Origin: Asterias rubens
Taxonomy: Eukaryota; Echinodermata; Asteroidea; Forcipulatida; Asteriidae
NCBI RefSeq assembly: GCF_902459465.1
Contig: NC_047078.1
Coordinates: 10,378,333-10,442,332 of the forward strand
Direction of reading: 5' to 3'
DNA length: 64,000 nt
Under the pieces are notes generated by a model. That model saw only the letters and a list, made by a program, of their open reading frames with translations, had not been told where the DNA came from and ran no database searches. Positions within the stretch are counted from its first letter, which is position 1; every line of letters starts with the position of its first letter. A program made the position numbers and the translations under genes. Shown in pieces: positions 12,421-25,800 of this stretch.

Positions 12421-12957
12421 AATCAGAATTGTTAACTGTCCGTCTTGTGAAGAAAATCAACTGTTATTTTCTTTCAGCTGTAAAAGAAATCATGGTCTTT
12501 GATCTGCTTCTGTAGCACTGAGGATACTCGTCACAGAAGCTCCTTGAAATAATATTTAACTTCAGTCGTTGCCGAAAGGCGGAAATGCCATCATTTCAAT
12601 AATCTCCCAAATAGGATCATAGCTTTAGATTTTTTCCACAACAACTCTGACCTTTGCTTGAATGTCCAGCCTTCATGTGATTGCAGATGAAACAAGCAAA
12701 AAAAAAAAAAGAAGTGTTTTACAGTTTATTGTACATTTTATTTTGTTTAGTTATTTGATAGTGTTGGCCACCAGAGACTCCAACGATGTTGATAGTGTAT
12801 ATAAATAATGTAAATACCCATCCATTAACTAACTGTATGAATAAAAACACAGGTTGAAATGAATGAGCGATTGTCAGTCCCTTATTCTGTCCTCTTATCG
12901 AAAGCAACAAATTGCTACACGCGAATCCTGGAACTGGTATTTATTGTTTATAACTAT
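12421..12957. other. Intergenic sequence, no feature recognised
   Basis: I see no coding, hairpin or repeat structure here apart from a short A-run near 12700. Confidence 0.4.
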
Positions 12958-13085
12958 TAGCTTATATTTTGAGTTGAAACCAACGTTCTTTTCAGAACCA
13001 CCCCCAACTCATTAGAGATCGTCATTACATGGTGTTATCGGAAACCTTTCTATATTGTATTTCCACCATGCAAAGTTTCAAATCC
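12958..13085. repeat. Interspersed repeat fragment (GGTTCTGAAAAGAACC type)
   Basis: It contains a palindromic GTTCTTTTCAGAAC core, then CATTACATGGTGTTATCGG and AAACCTTTCTATATTG. The segment at 33826-33920 inside the long-TIR element shares the AAAGGTTTGCGGTA/ACAAACCTTTCTAT part. Confidence 0.4.
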
Positions 13086-13599
13086 TACTTAACTATTGGC
13101 TTACAAGTGCTTAGTATTCACTTAAACCACAAAGTGCTGAAAAAGAAACTTAACAATTGGACTATAGTCTTGAAGTCAAGATGTTAATTGTTAAGCGCGG
13201 TGCAGTTACGGGGATGGTACACGCACCTTCGATCCCAGTATGTGTGCGAGTCAAGAGCTACCAATGACCATTGCATGCATTGCACTGTGACTGGTGCATG
13301 AACGGCAGAATTTGTGTTAGTAACAAATAGGCAGCGGCTAACGACGTGTCATCAATAAGGACCATAACAAAGTGGGTGCACATGTATGTACAACAAAAAT
13401 ACATCATTTTAGGTGAGACGATACATGGTGGTGTAGCTCCTTGATCATAACAGCCATTATATTTCCAATCATTCACGTGGAGATTCGCAGTCAAATCCTA
13501 CTGATTCGCAGTCAAATCCTACGTACATCATCCACTATTGGAGCCTGGTTTGTGGAGCAGAATGCACAACCTTTCCAACGTTATGTACCGAGCAATATT

Positions 13600-13720
13600 A
13601 TTACGATTTAGTGCCATGACCGGGGTTGGAACCCATACACTCAACTGATATAAACACCAGAGCGGGGTCCAGTGAAGGACCGCTCAACCAGACAGACAAG
13701 ATTATTCTGGTTACTATTTG
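13600..13720 (-). mobile_element. tRNA-like SINE fragment
   Basis: The complement carries GGGTTCCAACCCCGGTCATG (box B-like) after a degenerate head. It lies just past the receptor stop codon and is too degenerate to call a gene. Confidence 0.35.
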
Positions 13721-13803
13721 TGCAGTTAATAGTCCTAAAGGCGTACTCTATGAAACTTAAACTTGTAATGTGATGTTGGTAGTGTATAGCCACACATCAC
13801 TGA

Positions 13804-16800
13804 TCACCACTGCTTGTTTTCCATTTTGTGCGCCTGATGAACAATTTTAACCAGCTGGCGAAGCCGTGCTCGTTTCTGAAAAATATAATCGAAACCGAAA
13901 TATTAAAAAAAGAGGCAGCCCTGAACACTTGGAACGAGACAAAGGGGAACGGATAAATTATCAATAAATTAAAAACAATATATATATAGGGATACCTGTT
14001 CAAGATCCATGCGCAGATTACACAGTTTGTTGGTTTGGTCTACAGACTTATCCGATGCTAAAGAATCTCCATATCCCTGTGATGTCATCATACTCAAATG
14101 TAAGCGAGTTTCGTCGGATGTAAGCAACAAACGAATCTATCAATGAATACATAATAACAAGTTATGCACTTAAAGGCAGTGGACACTATTGGTAATTGTC
14201 AAAGACTAGCCTTCACAGTTGGTGTATCACAACATATGCATAAAATAACAAACCTGTGAAAATTTGAGCTCACTCTAGTCGGTCATCGAACTTGCGAGAT
14301 AATACACCCTTTTAGATGGTTGATTTCGAGACCTCAAGTTCTAAACTTGAGGTCTTGAAATCAAATTCGTGGAAAATTACATCTTTCTCGAAAACTATGG
14401 CACTTCAGAGGGAGCTGTTTCTCACAATGTTTTATACCATCATCCCTTCCCATTACTCGTCCCCAAGCAAGGTTTTATGCTAATAATTATTTTGAGTAAT
14501 TACCAATAGTGTCCACTGCCTTTAAATAAAATGGTTAGTGCGAACAATTATTTTGCACATGCGAACGAATTTTGGCGATGCAATGGTTTGTAGGTCTTTT
14601 AGTTGCCATAGTTTTACATATAGTTTTCACAATAAACCCTTCCCACACTTTGGTTGGCAAAAAGACAGGAACATCGGGATGTTCTCCTTGTAAGTCTACT
14701 GCCACATAGCGTTCTAAAGCCTCTCATTATTATGTGAAGTATCTCGCGTCAGGCGGTGTTTTGAGTATTTCGATTGAATGTGGTGTCTTCGTAATGTGCA
14801 ATTATAATAGATGTTAATGTGCAATTAAACAAAAAAACTGATTTGACTGTGTGCAGGTGTGGCGGTTTCAGTCTTCCGCCGTGTTCAGTTTTCCGGGACT
14901 AAGAATTGACTACTTTCGCTTGCTGTACGCAGGCGTTGCATGACGTAATGTTACCGTATTTGGTCATTCGTAAAAACTGAAGGGAATTCTGTACTTCAAA
15001 ATATTGTGGTCCCCCATATCGATGTGGTCCCCCATATCGATATGGGACATAAAGATGAACTGAGGATGATGATTCAAAAGAGGACGATATCAAAAGAAGT
15101 TTATAAACAGTTTGCCATTGGGGACCGAGTCTCCGGGGGGGGTGTTGAATCTCCCGCGACATCATTCAAAAATGTTTTTGTTTTTGTTTTTACAACTTAC
15201 AAGATACATTAAAATAATTTACCTTGGGGATGAAGTTGAGTAATAGCACACACGTATTGATTATCACAATGGCCACCCCTGGTATCGCAAACATCATGTT
15301 GACGTCATCACCCATAATTGTCAAAGTTGGAACGATGAGGGCGACTGTCAATGCAACGATGTACAGTGATGCAGCTATGTGCTTGCCTGTATAATAAACG
15401 ATACGAAACTATAATGCGCAGGGGAAACAAAAAATAAACAGTACGAAAATATATTGCGCAGGGGAAAATATACGGCAGCAGCAAAGTTATGTTCAACTTA
15501 TGCGTCCTGAATGTATTAAAGGCAGTGGACACTATTGGTAATTGTCAAAGACTAGCCTTCACAGTTAGTGTATCTCAATGTATACATGAAATAACTAACC
15601 TGTGAAAAATTGAGCTCAATCGGTCATCGAACTTGCGAGATGATAATGAAAGAAGAAAACAAACCTAGTCAATCGAAGTTGTGTGCGTTTAGATGGTTGA
15701 TTTCGAGACCTCAAGTTCTAAAGTTGAGGTCTCGAAATCAAATTCGTGGAAAATTACTTCTTTCTCGAAATCTATGCCATATCAGAGGGAGCTGTTTCTC
15801 ACAATGTTTTACACCATCAACTTCTCCCCGTTACTCGTCACCAAGAAAGGTTTTATGCTAATACTTATTTTGAGTAATTACCAATAGTGTCCACTGCCTT
15901 TAAAGGAAGCCTTTAATGGTCTGAACTCACTGTCGTTTAGTTGGGAGATGCAAATATTTCTGGTTTCCCAGGCTAGAAACAGTCCAAATGCCAAGAGAAC
16001 ACCCTTCACACCATAGAGGACCAAGGTGAAGTATATATCATGTTTGCTGCTACAGTATTGTATCACTGGAACAATAAATAGTTCTCTCTCAGGTTCAGTC
16101 TCGTTTAGCTGCAAAAATTAAGAAGAACAAAGAATAAAATATATTTATAGTAATAATAATCAAATTAATAGATGTTAAATTTGCTCCGGGGATAAAGAAT
16201 ATTAATTGTGGTTTTTACCCATACACCGATGTGTGTTAGCACTGTATACTCAGTACTTTCCCGAGTCCTGTGAAAAAATATCACAGGCATGTTACTCGGA
16301 TGTTCTCCCACCCGAGTAAAATGCCTGTGATATTTTTTTTCACAGGACTCGGGATATATCTAGTATACAGTGCTAACACACATCGGTGTATGGGCAAACA
16401 CCAAAATTAATAATCAAAAACAAAACAAAAAACGTAGGCCCCTATTATGTAGCGCGTTAAACACCCAAAGGGCGTCTTAAAGCTCTCCAAACATTAATAC
16501 CCTTGGTAACTGGGCCATTTCAATCCATTTCTTAAAACCATCTCATAGCAAACATGAGCCCAAACATTCTTTTTTTTTTCGTCTTGAGAAAATCTTAAAG
16601 TAAAGTTGACTCTTCCTAAAAGTTCTCAAAATATACATTCCTGTGGAGATATCTTGTGAGGTCACGCAATGTTTATCGTATGTTGTTGTTGTATCATTCC
16701 TTTTTATGAAGACTTTCTATGTTGGGTCCATTGTTCTATTGTGTAAATGACCCAACAAGGGCACTTCCGTAAGCCCCCTACACACATCCCCATATCTTGT

Positions 16801-19800
16801 ATTCCCTTTTTGTCTGAGGACTTCCCTTGTGGGGTCCAGGTTTATCAAAGACTTCCATTGTAAGGTCCAAATATTGTTAAATATTGTTTAAAAAGACCCC
16901 CGGAAGCCCCCACACAAACACACCAAAATTTCTTCATTGTCGAATTGCCTTACCATTTGCTCTAGAGACAGTCTGTAAACAGTCGTCGTGTCCAGAGCAA
17001 TCCAAGCAATAAAAATAAAGCAATCCAAGAAAGCAATGACCAGTACGCCGCAGATTAGTTTCCAGTCCGGTAAATCCTAACGGAAATGAAGTAAAAAAGA
17101 GCAACAAATAACTGAGTTGTTTTACTTTCCAGTGTGCCGTAACGGCTAACTAATCAGGGCCAATTTCATAGCGCTGCTTAACGGTAAGCGATGGTGGCCC
17201 TGAAGGGACATTGAACATATATATTTACTTGAATATTTACGTCAATATTTATGGATTTTGCCCTAAATCGCAAATACTTACGTCAATATTTGCCGTCAAT
17301 ATTTGCGAATTCTGACCAAACGCAAATATTTACGTTAATATTCACCTAAATATTCACGATATATGCCCAAATGGCAAATATTCGACACGTCAATATTCAC
17401 GTAAATATTCGCGACTTGTGCCCGAAATTGTGAATATTCACGTAAATATTTTCGTGCTCACTGTAGCAAAACAGTTTGCTATTAAAATGTGCAAGCGTAT
17501 TTCACGGGTTGGCAGAAACAAAAGGCGCCGGCGGCCATATTGAGCGTTTACCGTGGATTGCATTGTGACGTCATTTATTTTCGTCTGGTAAGCACCGGAA
17601 GGTTAGCATGCCTTTTCTGATGCTTATACGGTTAGCAGCGCTGTAAAAATGGAAATTGCACAGTAAGCACAAAATCGGCCGCTAAGCACCGCTATTAAAT
17701 TGGGCCCAAAGGTTTACTTACGATCTTTTTGAAGCGTTTCACAGCCTGTGAGAAGATCACGTGTATACGGTATGTCTTCATGAAGACAGAACCGAAGGCA
17801 AGAGACAAACCAACAGATACCAGCATTCGCTCAACCTGCAACGATAACATTAACAAGAAAGAGTAACCGTACGTTCACTTGGGTATATAATTAGTCTGGT
17901 CCCCTGTCTTTATCTGCATGACAGGCACCGGTCTTACAAGGGCAATGATTTAATTGGATACAATGATTTTATTGAACAAACGCGCTGTGACGTAAGCTTT
18001 CCATATCTGCGTTATGATTGGTCCGATGTGATGTAGTGTCAGCTTGCACGTTCGATCGTCTGCATGCATCGCACGTGTGCATATCACTGTATTAAAAATT
18101 GTGTATTATCAAGTAATAGTAATTCACTATTATGAATACTTGTATCAAATACATATACGGCAGTTGCACTGAAAAGTTTAAGGCTTCAGGCCTGAAGTAT
18201 TTTATTGTTTTGAGTGATTATCATTTTCTCAAAATATGCGTTACTTTTCAGAGAGAGCCATTTCGCACAATGTTTTACATTATCAACAACTCTCCAGTGC
18301 TCGTTACAAAGATAGTATTAAATAGGCTAACAGTTTTTTTGGGGGAGTAGTAACAATAGTGCCAACTTCCTTTAATACGTTTTATACATTTTACTTACAT
18401 GACACTTGATGACGATGGCGGAGTCAGGCAGGTTAGTCTTATCCCATCCTAAGGCAAAGACCGACGCGTAGAGAAGAAGACAACCGACTACAGTCAGGTT
18501 ACTCAGAGAAGGGCTTGACATCTTGATAGCTCTTGAAATAAAATATTGTTAAAACAGATAGAAGCGAACTTACTGAAACAGCAAAATAAACAGTCACTAG
18601 TTTTGGTCTAACTTTCGGGACGCTATGTGGTAGCGGAATTACCAAGTGAATCCATTGTTTTTTTTTGGTAAGGTGTAAAAGCCTATAATATAGAACTACG
18701 CAAATGGACTTGTACGTCTACTGCCATTAAGCTTTTCAAAGTCTCGCATTGTCGCAAAAACAAAGTAGGCATCTTCCATGTGGATGCCTATGGGTTTCCG
18801 TAAAGTACGTTTTTCTTGTCCATCCAGAAAGCTACAAGCTTCAATCCGCGTTTTGTTTTATATCTGTTTGGAAGTCCTTGCCTGGGCTCGATTTCGAAAA
18901 TGTGTGAATATTTTGACTCCAATTATTTTGTCAGTAAAGTTCCAAGAGAATAATGAAAGAAGAAAAAAACCTTGTTGCACAAAAATGTGTGTGCTTTCAG
19001 ATATGCCTAATAAAAGGTTTCAAGCCTTGAGTCTATTAATATTTGAGTGAAAAATTACATCTTTCTTAGAAAGAAAGAAAAAAAGTTCAGAGGGAGGCGT
19101 TTCTCATAATGTTTTAGACGGCTCTCCGTTGCTTTTTTTTCCCCAAGTAAGTTTTTATGCTACAGTAATTTTGAGTAATTACTTCCAGTGGCTTTAATTG
19201 AAAAGAAATCATTTACCATGGGCCCTAAATGATGTAAATTTGCAGACCTTTTGTTTTTAAATCGAATGTTAATGAAGAGAAACACCAGTGCCATAGTGGA
19301 GCCAAATGATGCTAAAGAGAACAGAACCGCTCGGGTTTTCCAAGAGATTTCAAGAGTCATTTCCTGTTTAGTCACACCATCCACCGGAACGTGGCCACCT
19401 GATGAAATAACAATAACAAAATAATTGTAACAAAAAGGGCGCCACCAAGAGTAAGCATTTTTGTTATATATATATTTTTGTTTACATTTTATTATTGGTT
19501 TATTGAAATCATTCAAACTTTACAGCTTTAGGTTGAATTGAGTTCAAAAAAACAGAGTTTTGTTAAAAATTACAGAAAAAAAACATTCAGAAAGAGTTTT
19601 GTTAAAAATTACAGAAAAAAAACATTCAGAAATACAATTTGTTTTTATAAGTTAAGAAGTAATTTAGTTGGGGCCATAGCAGGGACTAAATACTATATAA
19701 CAAACAATTGAACGTCGAATAAGCAAGCACATAAAAAGAACAGGGCGAATGGATGGGGACAAAAGGCATACCAAGTGAGTGAAAATCTGTGTATCTCAAC

Positions 19801-22800
19801 AAATTATGAGTTTTGTTAAAAATTACAGAAAAAACCCATTCAGAAATACAATTTTTTTTTATAAGTTAAGAAGTAATTTAGTTGGGGCCATAGCAGGGAC
19901 TAAATACTATATAACAAACAATTGAACGTCGAATAAGCAAGCACATAAAAAGAACAGGGCGAATGGATGGGGACAAAAGGCATACCAAGTGAGTGAAAAT
20001 CTGAGAAGGCGATATAAAGGAAAAATCATTATACACATACAATTAAAGTTTGGTTAACAACATTGTTTTCGAGGGCCTCGAATCTATTTGTTTGTAACTG
20101 CAAATCAAGTTGCCGATGGCCAAATAGTCTCGTCTCGAGCATTTTAAAAGCCCAACGGAAGTAGGAGGAAAATGAACAGTTTGTTCTTGTATTCTATTTA
20201 CGGATTGGTTTTTTTCTGCGTGGACATAAAACGTTCCCGATTTTCGGCAATATCTCAAAAAACGCTACCACTTTTTGATATGACGTTATCAAAGGTTAGT
20301 TTCGTAGTTTTTTTTTATATATGCAACTTTGTATGATCATTCCTCCATGGTATGATCGAAATCCACAACGGGTTCCAACGAATTTGTTTATCCAATCCCT
20401 CAATGAGAATGTCAAGGTGACCACAGGGGCTATAGCTTTGAACAACAACTAAACAGGGTCAGGTGATGGGAGTTGCTTACGAAAAGACGATTGCTATGTA
20501 AAAGCCCACCAAGACCTGGAAATCTTACGTCGGGAAGTGGTGCCACAGGCAATATTATCAACAATGAATTGTATCTTCCCTCTTTCCCCTGCTGTAAATT
20601 TTGTTTGTGTAGAAAATTACAAGGGAGTCCGCATTTTAAAGACGCTGGACTCCTTTGGTAATTGTCAAAGACTTGGTGTATCTCAACAAATTATGTAAAC
20701 AAAAACAAAAAGAAAAAAAATGGTCGTCGAAGTTACGAGATAATAATATTTAAAAAAAACGCCCTTGTCACATGAAGCTGTGTGCTTTGACATGCTTGAT
20801 TTTGAGAGCTCAAAATCTAATTATGGGGTCTCGGAATCAAATTCAAATATTTCAGTGGAAAATTACTTGTCGCTCGAAAACCAAAATAACGAGAGGAGGT
20901 TGTCAGATTAAACCAAGACTAGACAACAACCTAGGCAGACAAACTGCAAACAAGGAGACAAGAAAAACAGGTATCCTGAAAACATTTACAACAAATTACA
21001 GGACCTTATACAAATTATAAACCAGCGGGGCAGATTATGTCTACATAGTCTACCTTGCCATTTGATGCCAGTGTCTCCATAATTGAGAAGCTGTTGCGAG
21101 TTTGTCACGTAAACCATCACTGTCTCAACATGTTCCCCTGTAACAAAACAAAAGAGAGATGTCGATTTTAAAGGAAGTGGACACTATTGGTAATTACTCA
21201 AAATAATTATTAGCATAAGAAACCTTTCTTGGTGACGAGTAATGGGGAGAGGTTGATGGTATAAAACATTGTGAGAAACGGTTCCCTCTGAAGTGCCATA
21301 GTATTCGAGAAAGAAGTAATTTTCCACGAATTTGATTTCGAGACCTCAGATTTAGAACTTGAGGTCTCGAAATCAACCATCTAAACGCGCACAACTTCGT
21401 GTGACAAGGGTGTTTTCTTCTTTCATTATAAGTTCGATGACCGATTTAGTTTAAATTTTCACAGGTTTGTTACTTTATGCATATGTTGAGATACACCAAC
21501 TATCAAGGCTAGTCTTTGACAATTACCAATATTGTCAACTGTACGTAATCTTGACCCCATAAACTGCATAATCCCAAAATGGATTAGTAAAAGTAAGAAC
21601 ATAGACATCGGATTATTAAAATTCGTTTTATTGAAAATGTAATAAAGCTCCATTACAAAACGAATCTTAAATTAAATGAAGAATGTCTTATTTTTAAACC
21701 TTGGGCTTGCTGTATATAAACTCTCTCGCTTTGGCGTTGTCCTCTTTCAATCAAAAATTTTCCCTGCAAGAAATGGAACGGTAAAGTAGATTATGAGATC
21801 ATTGTAGACTGGCTTTACTCGTGGAATTTTCTCTTGAACAATACAATAAAATGCAAGGCCAAATTATTGGCAAAACATGATGCACTATTTCGCATTAAAA
21901 AAAAAAAAAAAAAACCCTCATTTGCAATGTTGAATTTCGTACGTTTTCCAAAGCTAGTTTCTTTTCCTGACGTTAAACAGAAAGTTTAAAGGCACTGAGA
22001 TGGACAACATTGCTCAAACTTAAAATAATTTGTTGCATAAAAACGTACTTGGTACCGAGCAAATGGAGTTATTGATATTAAAAACATTTTTAGAAACGAC
22101 TCCCTCTAAAGTAACTTCATTTTTGAGAAAGATGTAATTTCTCTCTCAAATTCACAAACTTCAGACATGAAGCCTTTAATTATACAAAGCACACAAAGTA
22201 TTGCGACGAGGGTATTTTTTCTTTCATTTTTCTCTTGCAACTTCGAAGACAAATTGAGTCAAAATGTTCACAGGTTTGTTATTTTATGCATATGTTGGGA
22301 ACCACCAAGTAAGAAAACTGGTCTTTCACAATTACCAAAGGTGTCCTGTGCTTTTAAGCTGTTTGAATTTTGTAAAACATAAGTAGTAGTAAACTGTTTA
22401 CCAATAATCCCGTGAATACGAGGTTGTCAGCGTTCTTCAGAATGACTCTAGCCATCTCGTCATCGGAGTAGCTGAAATCTTCGAGTCGTCGTGGAGGATC
22501 AAGACGCTGCAGGTCAGCTATGGAAGCATTGAGAATTAATGCTATGGCTATAATACCGTCATAGGTGTAATAAAGCACAGAGTCGTCAGGGAACTCGTTG
22601 TTGTAGTACTGATAATGTTCAGGGAGGGGCTTCTGAAACGTCAACAAAAATTATATTTGAAAACAATAGTTGGTCTGAAAGATATCTCAAATTGTCTTTG
22701 AAACAGCGGACCAGTGTGTGTCGTAAAAAACTCCAGCGGATACACGACCTTGCCTATGCTACTAAAACTTGTAAATATGTTGTTTCTCTCAAGTCAGAAC

Positions 22801-25800
22801 AAATGAACTTTCCATTGCTCGTTGTTGTAGTAGTGATAATGATCATAATGATCAGGAAGGGGCTTCTGAAACGTCAACACAAAATTATATTTGAAAAAGT
22901 AGGTTGGTCTGAAACATATCTCAAATTGTGTGGGTTTTCTTTGGAACAGCGGACCAGTTTGTGTCGTAAAAACTCCAGCGGATAACGACCTTGCCTATGC
23001 TACTAAAACTTGTAAACATGTTGTTTCTCAAGTCAAGGAAAATGTGGTTTAATTAAAAATCATACGCAGAGAACTTTGAAGAATGCTTAGCCAAGTGCTA
23101 ACTGCCAGTGTCACGAACTAGTGGTTAAGCTAGAGCTAGTTTAAGTTTGCAATTGCGTGTTAGCTCTCGGTATGTATCCATTATGATTGGTACTCACCAC
23201 TCCATTGAAGTTCACTTCATCTGGCTGCACCCGTCGAGGGTTTCCATTGAATAACAGAGTAGAGTTAACGGCTGATGTTATCTGCTCCTGCGTGCAAGGG
23301 TCAATGACTGATTGAGGGGCGTTCAGCCAAAACACAGAGGTTGCCCAGTCTGGTGCTACCCACACATACTTAGCTCCATAAACTCCAGAAATGTACGCCT
23401 TTAAAGCAAAGCCGGAAAAACACATGTCAATGTTCACGTTTTATTCACAATGATAACCCAAACTCTGTTTTAACTACAGCCTTTTTTGGTGTGATAGATA
23501 ACACAAGAAAATGTAGTTGTACAACTTCAAGACCACTAATTGCATACATCTGATTGGGTGGTAACGAAATCTCTGGCATTTGTGTATGTAATTAGTGTAA
23601 TAGTCTTTAAAGGCAGTGGACACTGTTGGTGATTATGATTACTCAAAATAATTATTATCATAAAACTTTTCTTGATTACGAGTAATAGGGAGATTGATAG
23701 TATAAAACTTTGTGAGAAACAGCTCCCTCTGAAGTGACGTAGTTTTCGCGAAAGAAGTAATTTTCCACGAATTTGATTTCGAGACCTCAAGTTTAGAATT
23801 TGAGGTCTCGAAATCAAGCATCTGAAAGCACACAACTTTGTGTGACCAGGGTGTTTTTTTCTTTCATTAATATCTCGCAACTTCGACAACCGATTGAGCT
23901 CAAATTTCCACAGGTTTGTTATTTTATGCATATGTTGAGATACACCAAGTGAGAAGACTAATCTTTGACATTTACCAATAGTGTCCACTGTCTTTAAAGG
24001 CTACCACTGACTTTCTTGTCAAAAAATTATTTTGCGATATTTACCTGGGACAAGATGCCACCCCCCCCCCAAAAAAAAAAAAAACTTTATATTGTAGGGC
24101 AATTAGGTATGTCTTTAGGTAGTCCCAAGGTATTTCGCACAATAGAAATACTTTGTAGTAGCCTGATGGTGGATTATTTATTTGTTATTACTTATTTCCA
24201 CATAACATTCAGCAGAAAATCCATACCTGACAGAACAGTTTCAGCAGTTCATGTTGGAAGAAGCCGGGAAATATGATTCGTGCATCTTGGCGCTAGAAAT
24301 GTAAAGAAAATACAAACTGTAAAACTTATAATTGTAGCAATCATCTTGTAAAGACAATGGACACTATTGGTAAATGGCAAAGACCAGTCTTCTCACTTGG
24401 TGTATCTCAACATATGCATAAAATAATAAACCTGTGAAAATTTGAGCTTAATTTGTCGTCGAAGTTGCGAGATACAAATGAAAGAAAAACAGGTCTTTTT
24501 CTTCAGCCGCGCCACGCATCTGGAACTCTCTACCACTTAATCTTCGATCTTGTCTTTGTACTGCAAAATTCAAGTCTCTTCTCAAAACTTATCTTATGTC
24601 ACAGGTTTTCAATGACTAATTTTGTTGTGTCTGTTTTTCTTTGTGTTGTGTTTTGTTTTGGTTTTGTTTTTGGTTTTACTGCGCCTTGAACACCCAGCAG
24701 GGTGGATATGTGCGCATTACAAGTCTTATTATTATTATTATTATTATTACTCTTGTCACACGAAGTTGTGTATTTTCAGATGCTTGATTTTGAGACCTCG
24801 AAATCAAATTCGTGGAAAGTTACTTCTTTCTCGAAAACTACGTCACTTCAGAGGGAGCCGTTTTCTCCCTCATCTCGAACTGGCTGTCCGGCCTTGTGGT
24901 GTTAGGCAATTTTTCATCAAAACACCCCAAAAACAAATTACCTTGATACTCTGAAGATGGAAGTCAAATTTGGATAAATCTTTGACTCGCTCAGACAAAA
25001 CAACCTGCATATCGTTAGCCTCCAAGACGAGCCGAAATGTTTCCATTTGCTGCCAATTAACAATGAAAAAATAAAAACAGTCGTAAATTGCAAAGAACAG
25101 CATTTAAACACTACACCGTATTATATAACACACCTCTTGCTTGTTCTGTATTCTGGTTGGCTGAAACACGGTCACGTGGGATGAACTAATATAGTCTAGT
25201 GATCGCGTGCGCGTGTTTTGCGGGAATAGTACCCGCCGGGCACTAGTCTTTGAAAATAGTGCCTGGTTTAAGACGCCCTCTCTTGACTTGAACCGTGAAC
25301 AGCAACTACAAAACTTCCTTTCAATCTCCAGATTTCACATTTAAGACCGAGGTGTGTTATAAAACACATATTGACTGGCATAATTCGGTAATTAGTGTAC
25401 GCCTATTCCTCATCGGGCCTATGAGTGAGAAGAGGGGCCTATTTCCCTCAGCCTTTGGCCTCATGAAATAGGTCCCTCTTCTAGTCGCTCAAAGTCCCTC
25501 GGGGGAATAGACGTACACTAGTTACCTCATTGCCAGTCAATATGCGTATAATAACGCACGCTGTATGCAGATGGTCGAAAGTGCATGCTGACACATTACC
25601 TCTGACCAATCTCAAAGAAAGCTTATGTGGCAGCACGTTCTGCCAATTAAATAATTGAAGTAATTGGACCTGTAAGACCAGTGCATGTGGTTATACTTGC
25701 GAATAAAGACAGGGGACCAATCTAATTGTCGCTCTTTCTTTCATTGGGGGCGCTGTTTTGGCGTGTGACGTCACATGCAAGAGGTCTATGTATACATCTT

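Noticed and set aside
19217..19247. Extending receptor exon 10 to the GTAAAT donor at 19217
   Set aside because: That gives a phase mismatch and puts exon 11's IKMSSP out of frame. The GTCTGC donor after base 19248 joins in frame and restores the conserved KNKRAIKMSSP sequence.
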